From NCBI GenBank assembly GCA_947313855.1, contig CAMZNS010000024.1, positions 1 through 52,336 of the forward strand: a stretch of 52,336 nucleotides of DNA. Reading direction: 5' to 3'. The DNA comes from an uncultured Deferribacteraceae bacterium (lineage in GTDB: Bacteria > Chrysiogenota > Deferribacteres > CAMZNJ01). Every line of letters starts with the position of its first letter. The stretch's first letter is position 1. Shown piece after piece: positions 26,801-34,792 of the stretch. The notes below the pieces were generated by a model, which saw nothing but the letters and a program-made list of their open reading frames with translations, did not search any database and had not been told where the DNA came from. A program made the position numbers and the translations under genes.

Positions 26801-27831
26801 TTTACTTCTTTTTGTTCGGTGGGTGGCGTGTAGGTATCTGAGCCGATGTCGTCAATACCGAAGTCTCCGCCATAGCTTAGGGCTCTCATGTTGAAGTCCA
26901 TTTTGTCGTTACCGGGTGTTGTGTCGGTGATAACAAGTCGCCATCCGTTGGCATCATTGTCCCAGAAGGCATCAACTTCGATGGGGTTGCCTGTTGTTTG
27001 TCCATCGTTTTGAAGTGCTGTATTGATTTTGCGTGCAAGATCTTGGAGGTCATCCTGCAGAAGGGAGCCTAGGGATCCAAAGCCTATTGTTTTGTAGTTT
27101 GAGTATCCTCCTGAGCCGTCGGGAAGTCCGATTTGCATCTCTTTGTTGACATATTGCCCTGTTGCGTTGGGGTCGTATGTGCCGTCACTGGCGTAACCGG
27201 GCATGACCGATGAGCCAACGTAGACGTCGTAATCAGGGTTGGTGCCCCCGCCACCCGGATCGATGGGTACGTTGGCGATGTATTTGATGGCTTTGGCATC
27301 TGTTTGGGTAAACGGAGAAACTTTGTGGGTGGCATCGGTAGAGCCCCCAGAGCCCCCTGAGCCCCCCGTTCCGCTGAAATACCCAAGGTCTTGGATACTA
27401 ATATTGTGGCGACCTTCAACTTGGTCGTACATTGTTGGTCGACCGGCGGCACTGTTAACATTTGCACCTCTGTAGGAGAGGTATCCTGTGGTAAATATGG
27501 ATGAAGCTCGTGCAGGTTCGGCGAGTTGGAGTACGTCAAAGCGGTAGCTACCGATGGGGGTGGTGGCACTTGGTGTAAACGATAGTATGCCGGGATTGGA
27601 GTTGGTGGAGAGCTTACTATTGAATGTTGCGGCGAGGTTGAGGTCGACGAGGTTGTTTTTGAATCCCTGCATTTTTTTGTTGAGATCGCGGTAGATGTCT
27701 TGGCGGAGTTTGAGGAGGTCGACCTGTTTGTTGGCGGCATCAATGGGGATGTTTAGGGATGCGGCGTAAGCGTCGACAATGTCGTTTGTGGGTAGTCCAG
27801 AAGCTAGTCCACCGATGGCTAAGTCTCTCAT
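23860..27831 (-). CDS. fliD: Flagellar filament cap protein FliD, unusually large
   Basis: Caps the flagellar filament and helps flagellin fold into place. The N-terminal FliD domain (residues 1-105) starts IGGLASGLPTNDIVDAYAASLNIP and includes ARASSIFTTGYLS. Flagellin-IN-type segments recur around residues 834 (LEINDVQIKIRDNMTLSEMMGLVN) and 942 (FTINDVSIYYDPSTDTLNDVMNRVN). The C-terminus has the FliD signature region (VDVTVDTEPTIDAMASFVANYNDIM) and ends in a coiled segment (MELRVSQLQSQANYLAQQLN). At 1323 residues it is two to three times the usual 450-700. The extra mass lies between about residues 150 and 820 and includes glycine-rich linkers (GGSGGSGG, GGGGGSGG). This surface-exposed insertion may form additional outer domains. 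It is first in the group with fliS and aroC. Confidence 0.9.
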   Translation of the reverse strand: MRDLAIGGLASGLPTNDIVDAYAASLNIPIDAANKQVDLLKLRQDIYRDLNKKMQGFKNNLVDLNLAATFNSKLSTNSNPGILSFTPSATTPIGSYRFDVLQLAEPARASSIFTTGYLSYRGANVNSAAGRPTMYDQVEGRHNISIQDLGYFSGTGGSGGSGGSTDATHKVSPFTQTDAKAIKYIANVPIDPGGGGTNPDYDVYVGSSVMPGYASDGTYDPNATGQYVNKEMQIGLPDGSGGYSNYKTIGFGSLGSLLQDDLQDLARKINTALQNDGQTTGNPIEVDAFWDNDANGWRLVITDTTPGNDKMDFNMRALSYGGDFGIDDIGSDTYTPPTEQKEVNLFQRFMFGDASSFMLDANVDADPDLDDGVVSADKSLSYSFSMDVEAIPPTVPATIQTVNISINFDIKKDETANDVMDRMTNAMNDAINVEMGTSGVKYFVPAVEREGTEFKLGLYGGSSQHKITNLNETTNLLGGIDRTEYIDALPINHFVEYIPGSSGGGGGSGGVGAGDVWIAKDIFEFEDGKVVTKHTNGLSVDTRYIDTWGRVAFPGGASSASEPIEFIIDGVTLPPIHIDLETGHTLTEILSDIEDKLNDQINNLHNTGSLQYVALKAERDATTGEWTVATYDVSGKNLTIDASLNDPLGNDALALALGFINISTNRTQTMVNMIAEESSRNLELRLGAGISGTEADPSFSHSTGADGFYLFNAKNAALIRNVGFATPNFATDDHSSDPANALKEGGFIYETTSRPGDLGTKKSVYTSGDNIFDPATLAGSSYKNILNGRTIADLVDNGFFNSSVTTDKLFSFEETEPIDTNGDGTLDGTRVLYNYGILEINDVQIKIRDNMTLSEMMGLVNSNPALDIDMYFDESSEKFTINSPSGKPVRMTGDSSVGAFNDLLNMRSDRGAQFIQGFTSPKLDAGNTLSDVLPGFSKGIFTINDVSIYYDPSTDTLNDVMNRVNKSNANVIMSFNSGTQSIEIRSTDGTDLIKIGSEHDTKAGNFLETLNLTTNATKPIYLGSTGHGAEFDLNGIRYTSETNNLEDIIEGASITLYSEGVTVVDVTVDTEPTIDAMASFVANYNDIMTYLTADTGERKRLEQYKNPLSSQDAASMSDKEIESYKENWKKYHTADIILSEATMRSIRNKMRTLVGSEVKGSSGLSFLSDFDIRIIGTGDSFDANLLQKGLLMEDTTDIDQIKKLLEKNDSFMSLAKFAPNSLHQFFAEVDNVGTNSRDIGLSRIYNTYITNTTSFTGPIQSKIKTNGSIDKHLAQLYESIATISRRNEQALRSLSERFVNMELRVSQLQSQANYLAQQLNTGG

Positions 27832-28020
27832 AGTGTAAACCCTCGAGCACGACTTTACGTTATGGTTGTGTTGTTGTGTAACGTAAAGGGGTGGCTCAGT
27901 TTGTTGTATCTATCTTTGTTGTATTCAGGTATAAATAAAGCAACTATGAAAACAAGGGTAATTAGTCGCCAGCATGGCACTAGTAATAATCTTAATTATT
28001 ATCTTAGCACATACAATGTT

Positions 28021-28048
28021 ATATCGGCAACAAAAATCGTAAGCTTTA
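28021..28048 (-). promoter_or_regulatory. Sigma28 (FliA)-type promoter upstream of fliD
   Basis: On the minus strand TAAAGCTT (28048-28041), twelve bases, then GCCGATAT (28028-28021). This is TAAA-N16-GCCGATAT against the enteric consensus TAAA-N15-GCCGATAA, with seven of eight -10 positions matching. It points at fliD, about 190 bases away, and would make fliD-fliS-aroC a late flagellar unit. The rest of the gap 27832-28206 shows only an AT-rich inverted repeat near 27985. Confidence 0.65.
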
Positions 28049-28206
28049 GGATTACGCTAGCTATTTTTATGCCAAAAGGTTGGGTTAAGATAATGTTTAC
28101 AACGCGTAGGGTACAGAACAACGCTTACAACGTAATAGATAAAGGTTGCAAACATCATGAAGTTTATAAAGTCAAAACACGTGGTTGATATATTTTTTAA
28201 TTGATT

Positions 28207-28235
28207 TTGAATTTTTTTTGTATTAATGTTACACT
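28207..28235 (+). promoter_or_regulatory. Sigma70-type promoter for the RND efflux genes
   Basis: TTGAAT (28207-28212) and TACACT (28230-28235), 17 bases apart. The start codon of the adaptor gene is about 108 bases beyond the -10 box. Confidence 0.68.
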
Positions 28236-28342
28236 ACTAATATGGCGTGAAAGGATTGCTCTACCAAAAGCTGTCACCACACATGACTCTTTTGCGTGTA
28301 ACTCTTCTACGTGTACGTAAAAAACAATTTGCAGGTAAAACT

Positions 28343-29545
28343 ATGAGCAAAGCAAAGATACTGACTGCTGTCCCTTTTATGGCACTACTCGCACTACTGC
28401 TAGTATCGTGCTCCTCCGACAAAGGACCCCGTGCCGACAAAAGACTGCACGTTGCAACCATGGAACTGGAAAAAAGCAATATATCGAGTAGCATCAAACT
28501 ATCATCAAAAATACAGGCCGCTAGCGATATCACTACACCATTCCGACTGGCAGATTACGTACAAAAGGTAAACTTTGCCGAAGGGGACAGGGTGAAAAAA
28601 GGGGACATCGTTATCGAGCTACAAAGCAAAGCTCAACAATCAGCCCTAGAACAGGCAAAAATATCTCTCGGTAACGCAAAAAAAGACCACGACCGTGCCA
28701 AAAGGCTAAGACGAAGTGGAACATACTCCGACGCACAACTAGAACAGTCCAGTAGCAAACTGAAAGCCGCTGAAGCACAATACGAAACAGCAAAAGCCAT
28801 GGAAAGCTACTCGCGACTACCATCCCCAATAACAGGCACAATCAACCGTATCCCCCTCAAAGAAGGGGACTTCGCTAGCGTAGGAGGTGTAGCCTTCCAA
28901 GTAGTGGATATGAGCTCCCTTGAAGCAGAAATATGGGTGCCAGAAAGAAACATCAACCTCCTGGAAATGAACAGCGAAGCATCAATCATGCGTAGCAACG
29001 ATCCCGATGCCATACCCTACAAAGGGAAAATATCAAGCATCTCGCTCACACCCGATCCCGCAACCAACACATACAGGGTGCTTGTGAAGATACAACCCCA
29101 ACCAACACTACTCATATACGACTCAAGCAACCCCAACAACAATGCTCCGCAAGCCGCCATGCTACGCCCCGGCAATATCGTAACTGTGAGCATCACAACA
29201 CACACCTACAACAACATATACGCCATACCCCTCAACGCCATTGTTCTCAAAGGGGACAGCAAGTTTATCTACCTAACCAAAGATGGTGACCTGAAAAAAA
29301 TAGTACCATCACTTCTGGGCACAATAGGGGAGCTAGCAGTTATCGATAACAATATCGACGACGGGTATCGCTTAATCATACAGGGACAAACGTTTATTTC
29401 TGAGAGCACCAAGGTGCTAGATGTTACCACGCAAGGGGACACTAATACCGACAACAAAGGCAAGGGATCCGAAAACTCTACCAACAAAGGCAAGAAGAAA
29501 GGTAACAGCAACACTACCGAAGGCGACGCAACCAAGGGCTCCTAA
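28343..29545 (+). CDS. RND efflux periplasmic adaptor lipoprotein (membrane fusion protein)
   Basis: Adaptor linking an inner-membrane RND pump to an outer-membrane channel. A lipoprotein signal (ILTAVPFMALLALLLVSC) is followed by barrel and lipoyl halves (VNFAEGDRVKKGDIVIELQSKAQQSALEQAKISL), a helical hairpin with coiled-coil character (residues about 110-155), SRLPSPITGTINRIPLKEGDFAS as the second lipoyl half, and a beta-barrel with LRPGNIVTVSI. The order matches AcrA-type proteins. The last 40 residues are a low-complexity tail of Asn, Thr, Gly and Lys. The start at 28343 has AGGT six bases upstream and begins the signal; an upstream in-frame start at 28247 lacks one. The pump gene follows after a 317-base gap filled by a repeat array. 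Confidence 0.9.
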   Translation: MSKAKILTAVPFMALLALLLVSCSSDKGPRADKRLHVATMELEKSNISSSIKLSSKIQAASDITTPFRLADYVQKVNFAEGDRVKKGDIVIELQSKAQQSALEQAKISLGNAKKDHDRAKRLRRSGTYSDAQLEQSSSKLKAAEAQYETAKAMESYSRLPSPITGTINRIPLKEGDFASVGGVAFQVVDMSSLEAEIWVPERNINLLEMNSEASIMRSNDPDAIPYKGKISSISLTPDPATNTYRVLVKIQPQPTLLIYDSSNPNNNAPQAAMLRPGNIVTVSITTHTYNNIYAIPLNAIVLKGDSKFIYLTKDGDLKKIVPSLLGTIGELAVIDNNIDDGYRLIIQGQTFISESTKVLDVTTQGDTNTDNKGKGSENSTNKGKKKGNSNTTEGDATKGS

Positions 29546-29604
29546 AGAATGGACTGAAGGACACCCTTTCGACACGACAGGAGTAGCCCCTATTCACGCC
29601 CCAT

Positions 29605-29780
29605 CAACGTAACGTAACGCAACGCAACGTAACGCAACGTAACGCAACGCAACGTAACGCAACGTAACGCAACGCAACGCAACGCAAGCAACGCAAGCAA
29701 CGCAAGCAACGCAACGCAAGCAACGCAAGCAACGCAAGCAACGTAACGCAAGCAACGTAACGCAAGCAACGCAAGCAACG
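29605..29780. repeat. Pentamer array (ACGCA/ACGTA) between the RND adaptor and pump genes
   Basis: About 35 units of CAACG, TAACG and CAAGCAACG types fill most of the gap 29546-29862. If the two genes form one operon, the array is transcribed. There is no sign of a hairpin or promoter in it. Confidence 0.94.
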
Positions 29781-29862
29781 GGCGAACCCGATACGAAAAA
29801 ACCACTGCCATTGGCAATCTAGTGGGTGTGGCTAATTGAAAATTGACTATAGAGAGTGAAAT

Positions 29863-32800
29863 ATGATTTTAACTAGATTAGTTCTGAAATTCAACAAAGC
29901 CTCGTTCCTATTAATGATATTTGTGCTTATTGCTGGGTTCTCCACTTACAAAAATATGCCACGGGAGGCAACACCTGAAATTATCCTCCCCTACTACTTC
30001 ATCTCCACCCCCTACCAAGGTGCCAACCCCGCTACAGTGGAAAGCCTCATTACTATCCCCATTGAAGACGCTGTGCGAGGAATATCTGGTATCGTCAAGA
30101 TTGAATCGAAGAGCTCCCAAGGCTTCTCCAATATGCTTATTCAGTTTGAAGACACTGTTGACCAAACAGAGGTACTGGTAGATCTGCAGGCGGCAGTGGA
30201 TCAAGCACAACGAGAGCTACCTAATGACCTTGAAGCAGACCCACTCATTACAGAAGTGAACATCAACGACTTCCCATTCCACAACTACCTCATATCCTCG
30301 TCAGTACTAAGTGAAGAGGAGTTGTACGAAGCAGCAAACGATTTTCGTGATTCCCTTGAAGGCGTTGAAGGCGTCCTGAATGTAAGCCTCGCCGGCTCAT
30401 CTCTAAACACGGTGGAGATATTTGTTGATCCCATTCGTATGCAACAGTACAACATTAGTATTCAAGACGTACGAACAGCCATCACCAACGCTAATGCCGC
30501 TATCCCTGGTGGTACGGTGGAGATAGGTCCGAGTGGTTACCGTATCTCCGTCCCAAACCTCATCGATAACCCTGAAGACTTCAACCAGGTGCCAGTGGCA
30601 TACCGCAACAACAAATTCATCTACCTCGCCGATATTGGATCAGCATCATTTGCTTACGAAGACCTGTCGAGCTACAGCAGGAATAACCTTGTGAATACCA
30701 TTAGTATTTCCGTCAAGTCTCGTCAAGGTACAGACATTGTCGACGTAACCAGTAAGATGGATGAGGCGAGCAGAAAGTTTGAGAAATCGCTAAACAACGA
30801 CGTAGAGGTTATCACCCTTTTCTCCACCTCCGAAACAATCAAGCTTTTCATTAGCGACTTGGAGAACTCCATTATCACCTCCCTTATTGTTCTTATGGCT
30901 GTTTTGGTGCTGTTTATCGGCCTGAGTAGTGCCGTGTTCGTGGGTTTTGCCATCCCCTTGTCCCTCCTTATGTCCATGATTGCTATTCGGTTACTTGGCT
31001 ACAACCTCAGCCCCATACTACTTGGTGCTATGCTTATTTCATTAGGTATGCTTGTTGATAATGCCATTGTTGTTGTTGAGAATATTTATCGTCATCTTCG
31101 TTCGGGTAAGTCCCGCTATGATGCCGTAATAACCGCTGTGGACGAGGTTGGCTGGCCGATTATCGCCTCCACAGCAACCACTGTCGCCGCATTTTTCCCC
31201 CTCACATTTTGGCCAGGGATTATCGGTCAGTTCATGTCCGTCTTCCCCTCCACCATCATTGTTGTGCTGATTGCGTCCCTATTCATAGCACTAACATTTA
31301 ACCCCCTGCTGTGTGCAACATTCATGAAGGTGCCGAAATCACAGCTGGGGAACACAAAAGAATGGGGCTTAGCAAGCTTCTACCGCAAAAGCATTACATC
31401 TTTGCTTGACAATAAAAAGCGTGTACTTCTCGTTTCAGGCATAATTTTTATGGCATCTTTCCCCATTTTTGCCATAGGTAACCGTGGGCTAATCTTCTTC
31501 CCCGAATCTGCCCCCGACAGCATCGTCGTCAATATTCGCACACCCGAAGGCTCCACCCTCAACTCCACAAATGCCATAGTCGCCCCCATCGAAGAGTATG
31601 CACAAAAATACCTCGGGGATTTATCAGACAACGTCTTGGCCGACATCGGAGTCAGAAGTGCAACCGTCACCATATTCCTTTACGGCTCCACAGACCTCGC
31701 TTACGACTACAACACTGCCATAGATGAACTACGAGGTAAGTTCGGCAAGATTCCCGGTGCAAGAGTAACAGTTGACATCACTAGCACTGATGGACCACCA
31801 ACCTCGGGCGGACGACCATTCAACATGCGACTCTCAGGGAGCAATAACTCTGCTCTTGCTGATGCTGTGGTTCAAGTTGAAGCAATACTCGCAACCATCG
31901 ATGGCGTACGCGATATCGATAGTAATGCTGAGGCGGGCATACCACAAGCAACCATTAAAGTGGATCGTGAACGTGCGGCTATGCTAGGGTTTACCCCCGC
32001 CATGGTTGCCAGTCAGATCAACCAGATCATCAACCCCACAGAACTGGACACCTTCCGCAAAGATGGCAATAGCTACGACATCAACCTTGTATTCCCCGAA
32101 GAATACTACAACGACTACACAAAACTCGACAACATCATCATCACAAACAACAAAGGGGTGGGTGTACCTATCTCTAGCGTTGCCACCATTAGCCTTGAAG
32201 CTGGCGAAGGGGCGTTGAGGCGTGAAGCGTATCGACGCGTCTACACTGTTAGCTCCAACCTTGATCGAGACATTAATACGGTTGGATCGATTATCTCCGA
32301 ACTCACAGCTGAACTAGAACTTCAACCACTACCACAAGGTGTTACCTACGACTTCACTGGGGAACAACAGGATATTGCAGAGGCAACATCGTTCCTCGGA
32401 AAGGCGTTAGGGGTATCCCTCATGCTAATATTCATCGCTCTGCTAGCTGAGTTCAACTCCTTCAAACAAGGCTTGATAATTATCGCAACAATTATCCTTG
32501 CCATTGGTGGTGTGTTGCTCGGTCTGGGTATTATGCGAGGTCAGTTTGTTGCAACCATGACATTCCTCGCCATCATATCCCTGGCAGGGATTGTGGTAAA
32601 CAACGGAATCATTTTCATCGACTACATGAATCAGCTACGAAAACGAGGGATGCCACTGCGTGAAGCAATTATCGAAGGTGGGGCAACACGTCTGCGTCCT
32701 GTTCTGCTCACAGCCATTACCGCATCCATAGCTCTGCTACCATTTGTATTCAAGTTTACCATCGACTTCGTAAACCTAACATACATCTACGACTCAGCAA

Positions 32801-33315
32801 CAGCACAACTATGGCAAGCAATGTCGCAATCCATCCTTTACGGACTCATATTCTCCACACTCCTAACACTACTACTGCTACCCGTGCTTTACGGACTTTT
32901 CGAAGGGGACGGTTGGGGCAAACCACTAAGGCTAGGGGGGATGATACGCGACATCATGACAACACTAATACTGTGGTACATCAAGCTCATGAAGTTTGCG
33001 GCACCAAAACTCAACATCCGATCAGCCATGACCGGACTCATGATGCTACAACAGTTTACACGACTCAAAGGGATACCATGGGTAATGCGTATGCTAATGT
33101 TTATCCTGGGAATACCTGCTATGATACTCAACAGAATGATGGGTATGTACAGAAAAAGACGTGCACACACGCGTGCTGTAAAAATTACCAAAAAACGACG
33201 CAACAACCTACACGAAAGGGTGCACAGGGTGATGGAATCGGACTTCAACAAGGACAACAACATACATGGAAACGAATTCTACCACGATGATCCGCACAAC
33301 GATCCCATGAAGTAG
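29863..33315 (+). CDS. RND (AcrB/HAE1-type) efflux transporter
   Basis: Proton-driven inner-membrane pump, 1150 residues, with the usual two-fold repeat of transmembrane bundles and large periplasmic loops. Recognisable parts: MPREATPEIILPYYFISTPYQGANPATVESLITIPIEDAVRGISGI after the first membrane helix; GAMLISLGMLVDNAIVVVENIYRHLRSG in TM4 (Asp399 conserved, the second acidic position is Asn400); FFPESAPDSIVVNIRTPEGSTL; and IISLAGIVVNNGIIFIDYMNQL with RLRPVLLTAITASIALLPF in the second half. About 110 residues at the C-terminus, beyond the last helix, are basic and Met-rich and not typical of AcrB. The drug or lipid handled is unknown, and no outer-membrane channel gene is adjacent. Confidence 0.93.
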   Translation: MILTRLVLKFNKASFLLMIFVLIAGFSTYKNMPREATPEIILPYYFISTPYQGANPATVESLITIPIEDAVRGISGIVKIESKSSQGFSNMLIQFEDTVDQTEVLVDLQAAVDQAQRELPNDLEADPLITEVNINDFPFHNYLISSSVLSEEELYEAANDFRDSLEGVEGVLNVSLAGSSLNTVEIFVDPIRMQQYNISIQDVRTAITNANAAIPGGTVEIGPSGYRISVPNLIDNPEDFNQVPVAYRNNKFIYLADIGSASFAYEDLSSYSRNNLVNTISISVKSRQGTDIVDVTSKMDEASRKFEKSLNNDVEVITLFSTSETIKLFISDLENSIITSLIVLMAVLVLFIGLSSAVFVGFAIPLSLLMSMIAIRLLGYNLSPILLGAMLISLGMLVDNAIVVVENIYRHLRSGKSRYDAVITAVDEVGWPIIASTATTVAAFFPLTFWPGIIGQFMSVFPSTIIVVLIASLFIALTFNPLLCATFMKVPKSQLGNTKEWGLASFYRKSITSLLDNKKRVLLVSGIIFMASFPIFAIGNRGLIFFPESAPDSIVVNIRTPEGSTLNSTNAIVAPIEEYAQKYLGDLSDNVLADIGVRSATVTIFLYGSTDLAYDYNTAIDELRGKFGKIPGARVTVDITSTDGPPTSGGRPFNMRLSGSNNSALADAVVQVEAILATIDGVRDIDSNAEAGIPQATIKVDRERAAMLGFTPAMVASQINQIINPTELDTFRKDGNSYDINLVFPEEYYNDYTKLDNIIITNNKGVGVPISSVATISLEAGEGALRREAYRRVYTVSSNLDRDINTVGSIISELTAELELQPLPQGVTYDFTGEQQDIAEATSFLGKALGVSLMLIFIALLAEFNSFKQGLIIIATIILAIGGVLLGLGIMRGQFVATMTFLAIISLAGIVVNNGIIFIDYMNQLRKRGMPLREAIIEGGATRLRPVLLTAITASIALLPFVFKFTIDFVNLTYIYDSATAQLWQAMSQSILYGLIFSTLLTLLLLPVLYGLFEGDGWGKPLRLGGMIRDIMTTLILWYIKLMKFAAPKLNIRSAMTGLMMLQQFTRLKGIPWVMRMLMFILGIPAMILNRMMGMYRKRRAHTRAVKITKKRRNNLHERVHRVMESDFNKDNNIHGNEFYHDDPHNDPMK

Positions 33316-33360
33316 GGTGCTCAGGGTGCTCAGGTGCTCAGGTGCTCAGGTGCTCAGGGG
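33316..33360. repeat. 9-bp GGTGCTCAG array at the pump gene stop
   Basis: About five copies start directly after the stop codon of the RND pump gene. Its GGTGCT core recurs inside the following ribF gene as GGTGCTGAC. Confidence 0.88.
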
Positions 33361-33442
33361 CAACAACACGGCACAGCCTCAGGGCACGCAAACTAACGAA
33401 GTAACACCTGTCTGCAAAAAAATGACGAGGCATAACGATACA

Positions 33443-34612
33443 ATGAAAGTTTACTACGATATCCCAAACCTGAACGAACCAACATCCATCGTTATCGGAA
33501 ACTTTGACGGGGTACACGAAGCACACGATCAACTAATATCCATGGGGCAGATCGCCGCAAAAGAGGGGGAGCTCAAACTACTCATCCTCTCCCTCTACCC
33601 CCACCCATCCAAAGTAATACCCTACGAAAGCAAACTGCTATCCACACACCAACAACAAGTGGAACTACTCCGCAAATACAACCCTAGCTACATCGTGTTC
33701 ATGCCGTTTAGTCGCGAACTGCAAAACATTGAACCACAAAACTTCTTCGACAACATCCTCATACGTAAGCTGAATGCCAAAAATATTAGTGTTGGCTACA
33801 ACTACACTTTCGGCAAAAATCGCTTGGGCACCGTGGAAAAACTACGCGTAATGTGCCAAACAACACCGCAAACAGTCAACCTCTCAGTGCTGGAACGGGT
33901 GCAAATTAATCCCGAAACCTTTGTACTCAGTGGCGGGGCGGGGGGTGGTTACGGTGCTGACGGTGCTGACGGTGCTGACGGTGACGCGGAGTGTATATCC
34001 GTGTCGAGCACACACATACGACAAGCACTTATGGCAGGCAATTTATCCCTCGCAAACGCAATGCTGGGGCGGTACTACACCCTCGCAGGCAAAATCGTGC
34101 ACGGCGACGGCATCGGGAGCAAGTCTTTGTATCCAACAATAAATCTGGACTGTGAGAACGAACTACTACCCAACGACGGCATTTACGCAGGGTATGCCAC
34201 AGTGTTCCGCAGTATCGAGCCGACGATCATGGACGACGGTGCTGACGGTGCTGACGTTGCTGGCGGTGCTGACGTTGCTGGCGTTGCTGACGTTGCTGAC
34301 GGTGCTGACGGTGCTGGCACTCGAACCGACAACCATGCGTCGACCTATCGATGTGCAATTTACATAGGCAAACGCCCATCCATACCCCGCACCTCACACC
34401 ATGGTGCCCCCGCGACCCTAGATCAGCGTGTTGAAGCGTACCTGCTGAACTTCTCCGGGGATATTCACGGACGATACGTAATCCTACATCTGGCAAAGCA
34501 CATTCGCAATGACATAAAATTCCCCTCCTTTGAGCAACTCAAAGTGCAGATTACGAAGGATATTTCAGCCGTGCAGGAGACTCTGTCTAGCCTCCCACAC
34601 CCCTCACCCTAA
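33443..34612 (+). CDS. ribF: Bifunctional riboflavin kinase / FAD synthetase with Gly-Ala-Asp repeats
   Basis: Makes FMN from riboflavin and then FAD. The N-terminal adenylyltransferase domain has IVIGNFDGVHEAHDQLI and YNYTFGKNRLGTVEKL, and the SSTHIRQALMAGNLSLANAMLGRYYTLAG block leads into the kinase domain with GKIVHGDGIGSKSLYPTINLD (FMN-binding loop). Two insertions of GAD-type repeats lie at about residues 166-182 and 264-294, the second inside the kinase domain between strands. The start at 33443 (MKVYYDI) fits the family's beginning; GAGG lies twelve bases upstream, a long spacing. Earlier in-frame starts would read through the upstream 9-bp array. The protein is 389 residues against 300-320, the excess being the repeats and a C-terminal tail. 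Confidence 0.9.
   Translation: MKVYYDIPNLNEPTSIVIGNFDGVHEAHDQLISMGQIAAKEGELKLLILSLYPHPSKVIPYESKLLSTHQQQVELLRKYNPSYIVFMPFSRELQNIEPQNFFDNILIRKLNAKNISVGYNYTFGKNRLGTVEKLRVMCQTTPQTVNLSVLERVQINPETFVLSGGAGGGYGADGADGADGDAECISVSSTHIRQALMAGNLSLANAMLGRYYTLAGKIVHGDGIGSKSLYPTINLDCENELLPNDGIYAGYATVFRSIEPTIMDDGADGADVAGGADVAGVADVADGADGAGTRTDNHASTYRCAIYIGKRPSIPRTSHHGAPATLDQRVEAYLLNFSGDIHGRYVILHLAKHIRNDIKFPSFEQLKVQITKDISAVQETLSSLPHPSP
33942..33988 (+). repeat. 9-bp GGTGCTGAC repeat in ribF, first site
   Basis: Three full units and flanking variants encode Gly-Ala-Asp triplets between the adenylyltransferase and kinase domains. Confidence 0.9.
34234..34323 (+). repeat. 9-bp GGTGCTGAC/GTTGCTGGC repeat in ribF, second site
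   Basis: About nine units encoding Gly-Ala-Asp or Val-Ala-Gly triplets, inside the kinase domain. It is the same unit family as the first site. Confidence 0.9.
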
Positions 34613-34698
34613 CCCCCCCCCCAAAAAAAAACACGCCTGCGTGCCCGAAACAGCCCCCCCCAAATTAAATATTTTTTCAACTGAGTATGTATCAACCC

Positions 34699-34727
34699 TT
34701 TACAAGGCGTATTGTATGTGGTACAAT
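34699..34727 (+). promoter_or_regulatory. Sigma70-type promoter for the BamD-like gene
   Basis: TTTACA (34699-34704) and TACAAT (34722-34727) with a 17-base spacer, 65 bases before the start codon. The gap also holds C10 and A9 homopolymer runs at 34613-34631. Confidence 0.75.
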
Positions 34728-34792
34728 CTATTTTGGTTGCTACTTACTTTTAACAACTGCTGTGACCACAATAAACGTTTCTGGGGGTTATC

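Noticed and set aside
27862-28188. 108-codon open frame upstream of the RND genes
   Set aside because: No ribosome site, no recognisable domain, irregular composition, and it overlaps the sigma28-type promoter of fliD.
29605-29780. Transcription terminator or attenuator between RND genes
   Set aside because: The array has no inverted repeat and no T-run.
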